64,000 bases of DNA from Taiwanofungus camphoratus (lineage: Eukaryota > Basidiomycota > Agaricomycetes > Polyporales > Taiwanofungaceae). The DNA lies in contig CP021226.1 of the NCBI GenBank assembly GCA_003999685.1, positions 186,001 to 250,000 of the forward strand, given 5' to 3'. The notes under the pieces were generated by a model. The model saw only the letters and a list, made by a program, of their open reading frames with translations. It ran no database searches and was not told the DNA's origin. Below are positions 10,201 through 21,200 of this stretch, in pieces. The position numbers were made by a program, and so were the translations under genes. How positions within the stretch are numbered: the first letter of the stretch is position 1; the number at the start of each line of letters is the position of its first letter.

Positions 10201-11581
10201 TCAGCCTCCGCAACTGCGATGCAATGTCCGAGAGTGGCCGACAAGGTAATGGACTTGAGCCAGACTCCAACGATGACGCCGCTGCAGTTTACGAAGCTGT
10301 GTGCGATCTACTCATGGCTGCATCTGATGGCGACCGCGATGATCCTCTGGATCCGTTTGTCGTCAAAGATCGCGCCGTCCTTGAGGTCGATTGTTTCGAC
10401 GAATTGCTTGAAGAGAACGGTGATGAGCCGCTTGAACAAGGTGACGACGACGACAAGCCACTCGGAGGTGACGACGACGAATTGTTTGGAGACGACAACA
10501 AATGGCTTGAAGGAGACGACAATGAATTGCTTGAAGGAGAAGGCGACAAACTGCTTGAAGGGGACGACGACGAACTGCTCGAAGGAGACGGTGACAATTT
10601 GTTTGAAGGAGAGGGCGACGAATCGCTCGAAGGAGATGTCACCGAAGCTAACCCTGTGCTCGGGGTGACGGAGGACAGCGGAAGAGAGGCGCCTGATTCT
10701 TATGACGGTTCTCGGGATATGCTCACTGACATTGCCAACGAGCCGGAGCGCCCTCCGAGGCAGTCGAAAGGACGCGCAGGTGTCCGTCGGACTGCGCAAC
10801 GCCTCCGACAAGCCGCCGCTCGTGCGGCAGATGCAGGGAATCCAGGCGAAGCGAGTACTTCGGCTGGTAAGTTGGTGAGCTTGCGAGGACCCTGTTCGGC
10901 ACTTACATCTGGTATAGGGGGAAACGAGAATGAGCGCGAGCGTGAAGCAAGACCACGGGCTGGTCGTAGATCCACCCCAGCGCGTGAAACAGAGCCTGGT
11001 AGCGAGCGCAAGAAGAAACCAACCAGGAGAGCAGGTGTACGACGCACTGCCCAGCGCCACCAGCGAGCTGCTGAGAAGACTGAAGCTAGGAATGCTGAGC
11101 GTGCGGGAGCGAATGCCGAAGGTAAGCTCAAAAAGTCCGTAGGCCAAAAGACGCTGGGCTGATTAGAGTTGCGATCGTGTACTGCTTTTCAGCGTCGTCC
11201 TCTACTTCCCGCGTTCAGGAGCCTCCTGTAGAACGCATGCGAGGTTGGCAGACCCCGCCTTCAGCATCGTCGCGCATTCCACGCCCGCCAACGAATCCGG
11301 AACCTCCTAGCGAGCGTCCTACCTCCTCCCGCCGCCCTCCTCAGCGTTCCTCTTCCACACGAGGCTCGCCTCGGGGCCGTCGTTCTTCGCAGACCCCGTC
11401 TCAGCCCTCGTCTTCGGCACAAGGTCCGCCTCCGCGCCATATGCCTCCCGAGAGCCATTCCCAGCGCAGAAGCTACTCGGACGTTGCTCGCGACCATCCT
11501 TCCTCTTCGCAAGCCCAGCCGCCGCCATCGTCTCGTACATCGAGCCGGCCCAATCCTCAACATCCTCCTCGGTGGCGATAA
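7202..11581 (+). CDS. Large repeat-built one-pass membrane protein, unknown function
   Basis: Exons are 7202-8291, 8365-10866, 10918-11121 and 11193-11581, giving 4185 nt or 1394 residues. The 73-nt and 71-nt introns shift frame and must be removed; the 51-nt one (10867-10917) is in frame. A further in-frame GTAAGT...ACAG block at 7974-8057 (84 nt) is probably also an intron. Order of parts: a short N-terminus, a Pro-rich stretch, one TM helix (about residues 81-102), a basic segment, degenerate Ser/Pro/Thr repeats of about 65-80 residues around TPRTPP, six 13-residue units around LRSGSGQVSGSP, an acidic region, tandem 8-residue LLEGDDDE-like units, and two Arg-rich AGVRRTAQR motifs before a Ser/Pro tail. 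No enzymatic domain was recognised. It may be a scaffold or surface protein built from low-complexity repeats. Confidence 0.75.
7974..8057 (+). other. Probable in-frame intron or exitron in the repeat protein
   Basis: The block begins GTAAGT and ends ATTATACAG, and is 84 nt, a multiple of three. It lies at the same place in its repeat unit as the obligatory 73-nt intron 8292-8364 in the next unit. Removing it makes the two repeat units align better (AATPVVLPPIL against VTTPAILLPTL), but the frame stays open if it is kept. Confidence 0.6.
8875..9095 (+). repeat. Six 39-bp coding tandem repeats
   Basis: Six diverged 13-codon units of the form SP-hydrophobic-x-LRS-x-SG-x-x-x-G are found in the second exon of the large repeat protein. 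They are degenerate at the DNA level, so the array is not a fresh expansion. Confidence 0.8.
10395..10640 (+). repeat. Acidic 24-bp coding minisatellite
   Basis: Tandem 8-codon units of the type LLEGDDDE encode a strongly acidic tract rich in Asp, Glu and Gly. Unit boundaries and codon use vary, but the period of 24 bp is clear for about nine units. Confidence 0.8.
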
Positions 11582-12064
11582 GTCCTTCTCATCCCTTCCA
11601 AAGCCTGTCCCCAACGGATGCATGCGCATCTGTCATGATAATTTCTACTCTATCGTTCACTGCCCTCCTCTCCACCGCCCCACGATTGACGCGCCTGTGA
11701 GACTCTTATTTCTCGTCACGAAATCTGTATTCCTTCGTCCCGGATAGATCATCGCCCAATATTCTAGAACTTATATAGATACGGTATATATATATATTTA
11801 TATAAAATGCATCAGCTTAACGATGCGGCACCATAGGATTTCGTTGAGTGTTGCTCTCGGCGCGTAGCCGCGTATGCTTTTTGGCTGGAGCGCTATACGG
11901 ACTACGCGGTCATGTGGGCTATTTATTGCTTGAATAAGTACTAGCTCCATCAGTGGACTGTCACCAGGAAGCCAAAGGATCCTGTCATCCAATTCCGTCT
12001 ATGGTCCAGCGGAGACCAACAGGTACTCCTGGAAACAAATCATCTTGCTGCATATAACGCCACA
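11582..12064. other. Intergenic, 0.5 kb
   Basis: This is the 3' flank of the repeat protein and promoter of the SDR gene. It contains an AT-rich run of TA steps at about 11786-11805. No gene was recognised. Confidence 0.6.
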
Positions 12065-13265
12065 ATGAATTCGTTTGCAACGTCTGATCTATTCAGCATA
12101 TCGGGGAAGGTGGTCCTGATAACCGGTGGGAGTCGAGGAATAGGCAAGATGGTATGTAGGTATTCGGTCTACGAGTCGACCCTACTGATTAGAGGTATGA
12201 CTATTGTTCGGGCCTCTGCACAGATCGCGACAGGCTTTGTGAGCAACGGTGCAAAGGTATGTCATCGACATGTTGTGCACTGGCATCTAGCTCTCATTAC
12301 AAGAAGGTCTATATTTCCTCACGCTCTGCCAGGGACTGCGATGCAACGGCAAGGGAGCTCAATGCAGCCGGGCCTGGGACGTGTGTTGCTTTACCGGCCG
12401 ACATGCAGAAGCTCGACGATGTGGACAGACTCGTGAAGGAACTCGGTGCGCGCGAGAGCGCGCTCCACGTGCTTGTAAACAACGCAGGTGCTGCATGGGG
12501 TGAGGCTCTGGAGGACTACCCTGTACGTACGATTGGTCATACTGCACGGAACGGCGGGAGAGACGGATGCTGAATGCGCAGACTAGGACGCAGCATTTAC
12601 CAAGGTCCTGACGCTCAACACGCAGAGGGTCTTTACATTGACACAGCGATGTCTTCCCCTACTCCGTGCGGCGGCCACGCAAGGCGGGATGAATGGCGAG
12701 GTATACAAGGACCCGGCGAGAATAATCAATGTAAGCCCCGGCGAGCTTTTATCGTGTACGGTACTGGAATATAATGGGTACCGTTTAGATCGGCTCAGTA
12801 GAAGGCCTCCGCGTGCCTGACCACGAAACATACGCCTATTCAGCGTCGAAGGCTGCACTGCACCATCTCAGCAGACACCTCGCAGGACGTCTCGGATGGG
12901 AAGGGATTACCAGTAATACGATAGCGTGCGGTCAGCCATCTCGCGCATCGATATGATCTGCTCCCGCATTGATGTGCCTTGTCTGCAGGCCCCTTTGAGA
13001 GCAAAAGTGCATACTGGTTCCCCTAGCGTTCGCACAAGACTGACCATACCTGCCCTTTGCAGTGATGGCTGAGACCCTCCGCACCCAAGGCGAGTTCATC
13101 AAGAATACAATCCCTCTGCATCGCATCGGCAGTCCCCAAGACGTTGCTGGCACAGCCATCTTCCTCGCCAGCCGCGCCGGTGCGTATGTCAACGGAGCGA
13201 CCATCACATTGGACGGAGGGCAAACAGTCGGAATGGAGTCGATGCGGCCGGGTGTCAAACTGTGA
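12065..13265 (+). CDS. Short-chain dehydrogenase/reductase (classical SDR)
   Basis: Seven exons (12065-12151, 12224-12256, 12307-12522, 12587-12730, 12789-12930, 12989-13006, 13063-13265) give 843 nt and 280 residues. The NAD(P) motif TGGSRGIG is at residues 20-27, followed by NNAGAAWG, the catalytic Ser163 (INIGS), Tyr177 and Lys181 (YSASK) and a C-terminal LDGGQTV typical of 3-oxoacyl-ACP-reductase-like SDRs. All catalytic residues are present, so an active NAD(P)H-dependent oxidoreductase is likely; the substrate cannot be told from sequence. One exon is only 18 nt. The third exon could instead begin at 12304, adding one Lys. The gene converges on the MFS gene with 139 bp between stops. 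Confidence 0.9.
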
Positions 13266-13404
13266 CACGCCTGGCAGGCACATGATGTCATCAGCGTGCA
13301 GCAGGGCGGCTCGCGTGTGCATACAAATCGTTCGACGTCTATGAATAGATCATTAGATGCATTACATGTCTTACTAAGGTATTCTAAGGGCACAGAGTCA
13401 ACAG

Positions 13405-15992
13405 TCAAACCATCGTTGACTGACCTTTCTCCTGGGGTGTCGTCTCCGCTACCTCGAGCACCTCCCTCGCCCGCGGGTCTTCCTCCACCGCATGTAGATA
13501 ATCGGACACTTTGTCCGATGCCTCGTTATACTCTCTGCTCTTGCGCTCTATCCCGTCTTTTTCGGGATCCATGGTGGCGGCCTCCTGCGTCCGCTGCCTT
13601 TCTGCTAATTTGCTCTTCCGTACCTCAATACCGCCCTTGTATCCGAACCATGTATACCGCGGCACGTGGGGGCCCCGCAAGAGTATCACGAACAGCATGA
13701 ACCCGGTCCATGCCACCGACACCCAAGCTGCAGCGCGCCACCCGTGGCGGACGAACACGCGTGTGCCCACGGAGGTGCCCATCACCTGTCCGACGAAGTA
13801 CTGCGCGCGCGCACGCATCAGCGCACCGAAGCAAACTCGCTGGTTAGCCATAACGCGGCGCGAGACGTACCGCGAGGAGCAACACCGCATTGAGCCGTGC
13901 GCGCGCAGCGGGGTCGAGCTTGAAGACGGCGGTCGTGAGCGCCACTTGCGTCGTCTGCCGGAAAACGTCGATGCCCATGCACACGACCACCACCGCGGCG
14001 ATGTTGACCCCGCCCGCGCCCACTTCGATCGCCTGGAACACGAGAAGTGCGAGGATGGCGATCACGGTAGCGAACCAGGGCACGAGCCCGTCGATAGCGC
14101 GTCCTACCAAAGGCGCCATTGCTACGCCGAACATGCCCACCAGACCAAAGAGACCGATGACGAGCCTGGTTAGCTCAGTCAGTTCGTATTGATTGGGCAA
14201 TCATCCTACAGAACATACGTGGAATAGTTATAGGGCTCTGCACCCAATAAGAATGTCAAGGTGACCTGGATGAAAAGGCAGTCAGGACAGCATCTACCGC
14301 AGCTGAGCAAGGTGGGCCATACCCAGAAATTCGAGAAGCAGGCGCTAGATGGCAGGTTGATCAAGACAGCCTGGATCAGCAGAGGCTCCGTGACCGCGAA
14401 CTTGGCCATGCTACACAATATCCCAAAGTACGTCGCGCCCTTGTTCTTCGCAGGGTAGTCCGGGAGCACCAGGTAAAACAGCAGAAACACGAGATACTGC
14501 AGGCCGATCGCGAGGTAGTACACCACGCGCCACGTCGTGAACTGCGCGATGACGCCCGCGAGCACCCGCGCAATGAGCACGCCGAACAGGAGCCCGGAGA
14601 GGACGATGGACAGCGCGGACGCCTGCCGCTCCGGCGGCGCGAGGTCTGCTGCAAGCGGCATGAGGATCTGCGGGACGACAGTGGTGACTCCAACGATAAA
14701 GGTGAGCGCTTCAAATGCTGCCAAGCTCTTCGTGATCGCAAGCCCGATTGTTAGAGACGCCGAGAGAAACACGAGCAGGAGGATCAGTGGCCGCCGCCGA
14801 ACAAGATCGCCCAATATGGATATAGACAGCAGACCGAGGGCATATCTACGGGCGGACACGTTAAGGGCGCGGGCACGTTAAGGGCGATCATGGCTCGGAC
14901 TATTTTAGCTTACCCTCCTTGCACCAACGTGGGGATTCTGGAGACCCGGTCATACGATACGCCGAAAGATTCGGAGAACTGGACTGTAGGTAAACTTAGT
15001 AATGCAATCAAAGGAACCTTCATCTGGGTAATAGTACTGCGCATGTGTAGATATGCACGCAGGGTAACGGCCAAAAATTCGACACAGCCAACCCAATGGA
15101 ACTCGTAACACGAGAATTACCAGTGTCAAGGACAAGCCCCTTGAGATTTGTGGTCCAGTCGCAAGTGATCATACGGCTAGAATCGCAAATTGCTCATCAT
15201 ACGAAACATTGCAGGAGCAAACTGGAACTTTTGGATGTACATAGACCGCATACACCCGCGGTGGTCAAGGAATATGCACGGTCATAAGACATGGGCGAAC
15301 AACTTGTATTCGTCAGTACGGTACACCTGCTCATCACACATATCAGGATGTCAGTCCCATCGGCCCGTATGCTACATCGTGTCCTCTGGTAATAAACAAT
15401 GATAATACGTGAGTGGGACTGGCCTATGCATTATGAGCAGGTGCACTGTGCTAGTGTCCTCAGAACTTTCGACAGTACTGTCTGACGAACAGAAATGTCC
15501 ATGAGGACACCTCCGATCAGCGCGAGTAAATGAATGCGCTGCATCTCGTGATGGAACCATGTGAGAGCGAAGAGACCATGTTTATTGCATAGTTCAGCCC
15601 ACCATCGGCTCCATCTGTCGTCCCCTTGTGACGATTCTCCATGGCACAGGACGGAGTGTACGACGAGAAACAAACTTACTCAATAAAGGCTGACAATAAT
15701 ACAGGTTGGCAATGACTACGCAGCGGTCGTGAATTTAACATGGCAATCTAGCACGAACCAAGGACTCACCGAAAGTGCTGCCGAAGCCAAAGGTCAGGTT
15801 CAGCACCAATCCAAAATGCGCGGGATTTTTTGGGTCATATCGCAGCCGCCTAGGAATTGGAAGGAAACCGAAGTCCTTTGTGATAGTGGCATCCTGGCCA
15901 TCTGAGGGAGCAACACCTGTGACCGGAACGATGGACAAGGTTTCAGCATCTGCAGAAGCCGAGTGTCCCACTTGGCCGCGCATGGCCTGCAA
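13405..15992 (-). CDS. DHA1-type major facilitator superfamily transporter
   Basis: Seven exons in minus order (15992-15770, 15715-15680, 14983-14914, 14845-14323, 14265-14219, 14165-13871, 13800-13405) give 1590 nt and 529 residues. The cytoplasmic N-terminus holds GFLPIPRRLRYDPKNPAHFG. Motifs follow in order: VIANLYYCQPLL, FGVSYDRVSRIPTLVQGG, the loop 2-3 motif GDLVRRRPL, then FWVTLTFLLG and VIGLFGLVGMFGVAMAPLVG in the second half, giving the usual 12 helices. The C-terminal tail is charged. Fungal members of this group export small molecules, but the substrate is unknown. Intron 2 (14984-15679) is 696 nt, more than ten times the others in this gene. The gene shares a 333-bp divergent promoter region with UBC1. 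Confidence 0.9.
15324..15443. repeat. Inverted repeat (hairpin) inside the long MFS intron
   Basis: CACCTGCTCAT at 15324-15334 is matched perfectly by ATGAGCAGGTG at 15433-15443, and a second inner pair CAGTCCCA/TGGGACTG lies within the arms. The 120-bp unit would fold as an imperfect hairpin. No clear target-site duplication flanks it, so a MITE origin is only possible. Confidence 0.6.
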
Positions 15993-16325
15993 GATGCAGA
16001 GCTCCAGGAATGCGGGCGAGGGGACCCATGAGTGCTATTTATGCGAGTAGGCTCAGGCTTCCACACACGAGTCCCAGTGTGCATTATGAAGCAAGATGAG
16101 CCCTTATCCTTCATAATTGGCTATCGGCTATCTCCAACACATAGCTTATCATGTCCTATTCGGGACTTGCGGAAACAAATATTTGCCCGCCACTCGCGGC
16201 CACTGCTCGTTGCCAATTCCATCGAGGGCAGTCGCTTCTACAACACTCTTTTCCGTCTTGTGGTCAATCCTTCTTTGTCTTTCCACTGTTGTTTTTCTAC
16301 AACACCACCTAACTGTACGCTAGCC
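15993..16325. promoter_or_regulatory. Divergent promoter region, MFS transporter and UBC1
   Basis: A 333-bp gap lies between two start codons facing away from each other. Pyrimidine-rich tracts occur before the UBC1 ATG, as is usual for fungal promoters. No specific factor site is claimed. Confidence 0.5.
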
Positions 16326-17209
16326 ATGGACGCCCGTCTCCGCCGTCTCAACAAGGAGATCGCAGGTAGGGACTCGGCGCACTTCATGCTCTGATCGGGC
16401 GTGCCAAACTCATGCTGGACATTCATCGGACGCGATATTTTACAGATTGCAAGAACGACAGATCCTCCCGCATCACCATAGACCTCGTCGACAATTCTCC
16501 GTATCACCTGATCGGCGCCTTTGATGGCCCCGAGGGCACCCCGTACGAGGGCGGCCACTTCCAAGTCGTGCGCGGCATCCGCCCTTCCTCTCGCGCGTTC
16601 GTTCGTTCCCTTGTCCGCTCACCTGCATTTCTCCCAGGACATCGTGATCCCCGATTCCTACCCCTTCCAGCCCGTCAAGATGAAGTTCATCACGAAAGTG
16701 TACCACCCAAACGTCTCCTCCGCGTCCGGCGCCATCTGCCTCGACATCCTCAAAGACGCGTGGAGCCCCGTCCTCACACTCAAGTCCACGCTCATCTCCC
16801 TCCAGTCGCTCCTCTGCTCTCCGGAGCCCCGCGATCCCCAGGATGCGGAGGTCGCGAAGCACTACATGACCAGCAAGAGCAGCTTCGAGGACACCGCTCG
16901 CTACTGGACCCACATATTCGCCGGCGGACCTGGTCGGGAAGGGTCAGGGAAAACAAAGGCGGACGCTGCAAAGGACGACGTAGCTATGGCGGGGCTGGAC
17001 CGAGCGCATGTGGACCGATTCCAGGCGATTGGCTTTGAGCGAAGCAAGGTGGTACGTATAGTCGACCTCTCTTCGACCACCGCCAGACTGATTTGCGCCT
17101 CCATGCCACTTTCAAGATCGAGGTGCTGCGACGCTTAAACTACCGCGGGGCCAATGTAGCACAGATCAACGACGACCGAGTTGTTGAGGAACTCCTGAAG
17201 AACTCATGA
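16326..17209 (+). CDS. UBC1: Ubiquitin-conjugating enzyme E2 with C-terminal UBA domain
   Basis: Four exons (16326-16365, 16446-16567, 16638-17051, 17117-17209) give 669 nt and 222 residues. The UBC fold is complete, with YHPN at residues 76-79 and the catalytic Cys88 in GAICLDILKDAWSP. After a linker the C-terminus is a UBA domain (DRFQAIGF...VLRRLNYRGANVAQ). This arrangement and the position of the Cys match yeast Ubc1 (215 aa) and human UBE2K. The enzyme takes ubiquitin from E1 and builds Lys48-linked chains for proteasomal degradation; the UBA domain binds ubiquitin. Confidence 0.95.
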
Positions 17210-18261
17210 ATGATATCTGTATTGTTTTCTACGCTGTGTTTTGCATCAGTTTGTGCATCGCAATGTATGGCTCTGTCGCATTGGAATCAGGTTCAGCTTT
17301 TCTTGCAGCTCCTGTCGGTCATCCGACCTGCTCATGTCAACGCAGTTCACGAACGTTCCAGCATGCAGATATACTATCGTAAGCATGCGGTCTCCAGTGT
17401 CAAGCAAGTGACCTATTTTTCCCAATCGCTATGCCTTTTATTTCCGAAAATAGGCTGGAAAATAGTATCAGATACAGGTGTGGCTAGAGGACGCAAATCA
17501 AGTCTTATCCGTGAGATGCCGGCAGATAGTAGTATAGTGTGTAGGGGGATAGTAGGGATATGTTTGTAGGGCGGCTGTACATGAAGGCAGATAAATCCGA
17601 GTACTTGAGATGCGCAAGGCAGAAGATGAGAATAATGATCCAGCGAGGCCAGAGCTAATGGCGCTGAAACGTGAACGACATCTGTTCACGTTTCGGCGCC
17701 ATTAGCTGTGTTGAACGATGAATGGTTGAGATATTGGCGGACATCTGTTGTTGAAGTGAAGATCGAGGGATGAGCAACGGAGGATATGTGTGGAAGCTTG
17801 GAGGCCGTGGCGTTGTTGGTCTGAAATCCAGTCGTAAAACCCGATGAACGGATGGACGATGGCAGAAGCACGATCCAGAGCAGAGAAGACGGACATGTAT
17901 TCGCAGCGGAATGAGTCGGAGAGATCAGGGAGTCTGTAAGGAGTGAGAGTGCAAGGCGAGATGGGGACGCAGGTGCCAAGTAGGCATCGACTGCAGTGAC
18001 GAACAGACGTCAGCGATATGTATGCATCGTAGACAAATTGCGCTCACCAGTATGACGGCCGAGACAGCGAATGGGTGGTACGCAAGCTCAACAAGGAGCT
18101 TTTGTACGAAGCGTTCTCGGGTCGACATATTCGGTTGCTGGCGCCGAATCCATCATGCGTCGAATCGTTGAAAAGATATCGATAATTGTCGCCATATACG
18201 TACTGCAAATCTCGTTCCTTCCTCGCCATTGATTTCCGATATCCCGCTAGTCATCCGAGTC
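17210..18261. other. Intergenic, 1.05 kb, with a possible short minus-strand gene
   Basis: This is the region between the 3' ends of UBC1 and the kinase gene. A minus-strand frame starts at 18128 (MSTRERFVQKLLVELAYHPF), followed by a plausible 57-nt intron (17991-18047) and hydrophobic open frames down to about 17686, but no single splice pattern gives a convincing protein. A small membrane protein is possible and was not called. Confidence 0.35.
17654..17706. repeat. Near-perfect 23-bp inverted repeat (hairpin)
   Basis: Arms 17654-17676 and 17684-17706 pair at 22 of 23 positions around a 7-nt loop. It lies 445 bp past the UBC1 stop, between genes. It could be a transcript-end hairpin, a protein-binding palindrome or a small mobile-element relic. 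Confidence 0.85.
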
Positions 18262-21200
18262 CTAGTCTTCATGAGCCTGCGCAAAGTATGGATGCGCTTG
18301 AGCCTCCTCTACCGTGATACGCTGTTGAGCATCCCACGTGAGCATACGGCTCACAAGATCGTAAAACTGCATGTCCTGTAGGGTTTGTGGATTGACGATA
18401 TCCTACAGTAAGTCAATGATCGTACGCGCAACGTCAGCGTCATGCGCATGAAGATTCATTCACAGCAAAACGAACCCAGAGACTTCGCCATGGGCCCATG
18501 TTCGCCGCGTACCGCGTGGTAGCCTCATTCGAGGGTCTCCAGTTGATTGTACCGTCGCTACTGAAATACCCGAGGTTGATCGCTGGAGGGACCAGGCTGG
18601 GTGGTAAACCGCCGAGAACGATGATCATCTGCGACAAGTATTCCATGGCGTCGCAGGCATCGAAGAGGCGGTCCCCAGTGAATAGCTCGACGAGGATGCA
18701 ACCCAGGGAAAAGACATCGAAGGGAAATGACCAGTCGAGCCCTATCATAAACATTGGGCTTCAGTAAATGCCACACAGATTTGCGTCGTGGTACTCACCA
18801 AGGATCATTTCCGGCGACATGTAACCGAGCGTTCCCTGCAAACCTAGAGGTGCCTGATGAAAGCACAGCCTTGAAAGCCCGAAGTCGGCGATGCGGATAG
18901 TGGTATCGACCAACTCCACAAGGGGACCCTTGTCAGGATCGATCGTTCCGTAATCATAGACCGAGTCGCTGACAAGTAGGATGTTCCCCGGCTTCAGGTC
19001 GCCGTGGATAAGCCCACAACGGTGCACAACTTTGAAGGAAACAGTCAGAATGCTTTACATGGAAGTGAATAAAGCTGGTGACTCACACGAGAGGCCTCCG
19101 CAAAGCTGATATGCAAACGACTGCACATGCAGCCGAGGGAACGGGCGGCAGGAGTTTACCCTACGGAGATCCTCGAGCGACAAACCTAAGAACTCGGATA
19201 CTATGCACACTCGATTGCTGTGCATGAAGTGGTCCAAGATGTAAAGGCACGCCCTACAAATTTAGTTCATGAGACGTCGTCAACCGCAACAATGTACAAA
19301 TGCCGCTTACCCTCGTCCGATGTCATTGCTGGAGCACAATATCAGTAACCGGTCGTCAAATACAAATGGATACATACCAAGCACGACCCCATAAGTCCAA
19401 CGTCAACAGGGAGGCAACCTCCTGGTTGCAGCTCGATGTACCGCTCGCCTGGATAACCTTGACGGCCACAATGCTGTTCGTCGACAGGTCGCAAGCTTTG
19501 AATACGCAGCCAAATGCGCCCTTGCCAAGTACCGAAAGCAAGTGATCTACAGCAAATAATCAGGATCAAACACTGTAGGTTGACGACTAGCGACACTCAC
19601 ACCGTCCGTTCAGCACACATCCGGGCCCGATGTGTCCCTGCCGCTCGTAGCGCCTTTGACTGGCATACGCTACGAGCATAGCAGAGATCGCAGCGTCGGC
19701 GTCATCAGCGAGTGCAGCGTCAGGAACGGGAGCAGAGACGATATGTTGACCGAAGGGAGCCGGTTGCGCGTCTTCAATAAGGTCCGCAGTAAACAAAGCC
19801 ATGTTAGATCCAAGTAAGTGGGCGCCGACACTGTCATCGATTTCCTCGACGTGCGTTGCCTCTAGTTCATCCTCACAGTCCTCGCGTAGTTGCAAGGGTA
19901 GTTGTATGTTGCAGAACTGAGGACCCTGATTGACCGTGGGCAAAACTGCATGAGACCAAGTCTGCTCGCGCGTAACGTAATGCGATGTAGACGAGACAAT
20001 GCCGCCATCTAGACCCGAACGTGCAGAGAGAGCTATACCATTGGCTCCAGTGTCGAGCAAGTGGATCGAGGCTGCGTCAGTGTTACCGTCTCGCACAGAA
20101 TCGCCGGTAGCACATCTTGAGCCATTCGTTGAGAGACAGACAGGTTCAGTTGACACTTCACAATGCAGAGGTGTTTCAATCAGGTCAGGACCGGAGCCGA
20201 CGATACGACGAATAGATCTTCGTGAGCTGTCCGAAGCAAGCCTTATGAAGTCATTGACTTCCGCATTCAGATCAGTGTGGTCGTAGTCAGCGTGGTCCAC
20301 AATTGCATTGCTACTGTGAGACTCGGCGACTTGAGACACAGGACCTGAGTGAGACTCCCTGTACACGCCAGATTGCCATTCCCGAACGTTTGTGACCACG
20401 GAATCACGCCAGATGGCAATGATACGAGTGCGCGAATCAGTAGAATGCAAGCGCCAAGAAGGGTCGTCCACCTCTTGTTCTTCGAGGTCGAGCTCTGAGT
20501 AAGGCAATTCCTTGAAACCCAAGAGTACTTGTTCGCAAGCCGGAGACATGTCCCTCTCGCACATAGAGCTGAGAGTAGGCAAGTTTGCTTCCATGCCGAT
20601 ATGGGCAGTGTCGTTTACCCTCTCACCCAGACGAGGCCGCCACAAGACAAGTTCCATACAACCAGGTAGCCCTCGAGAGTCTTCCGCAGCGGACTGAACT
20701 ACACTCGGAACACCAGACAGCGATTCTATACAGTCGTTGTGTGCTTGTGCCTGTGCCTGCACGTCGCCGCTAATACCTGAGCAGGAGTTACGAGACAGCC
20801 TTTCCGTGTCGTCGAGTTTGTCCATGGTTTCATCGAAAGAAGATAGTTGCTCCACACAGGTTGTATTGCCAGAGCTGCGCCTCGAGTTGGACGTAGAAGT
20901 TGACGCATCCAATGGTCCATGTCCGAGCAGACGATCGCCCCGTTTTGAATCAGCACTGTAGATCAATGAACCGGGAGTTCCTGCTTGAGGTTGAGAAGAT
21001 GATTGTCTGAAGAATACCTCGTGAAGACAGACCAGCGACTAGGCATACATCAGTTCAGGAATACAGTCGACGATGAGTTTTTACTCACAATCGTCAAGTT
21101 GATGATTTCATTTCGCCACTGCATGAGCGCAACTATGATACCGTATTTACCCAGGAAGGTCTCGACTACAAGAGAGAGTGGTCGGATGACAGGCAGCCAG

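Noticed and set aside
10289-10642. Ser/Pro-rich minus-strand open frame
   Set aside because: It is the antisense shadow of the acidic repeat array in the large plus-strand gene.
17686-18128. Short minus-strand gene beginning MSTRERFVQKLL
   Set aside because: The first exon is plausible but no intron choice leads to a convincing second exon; kept only as a note in the intergenic entry.
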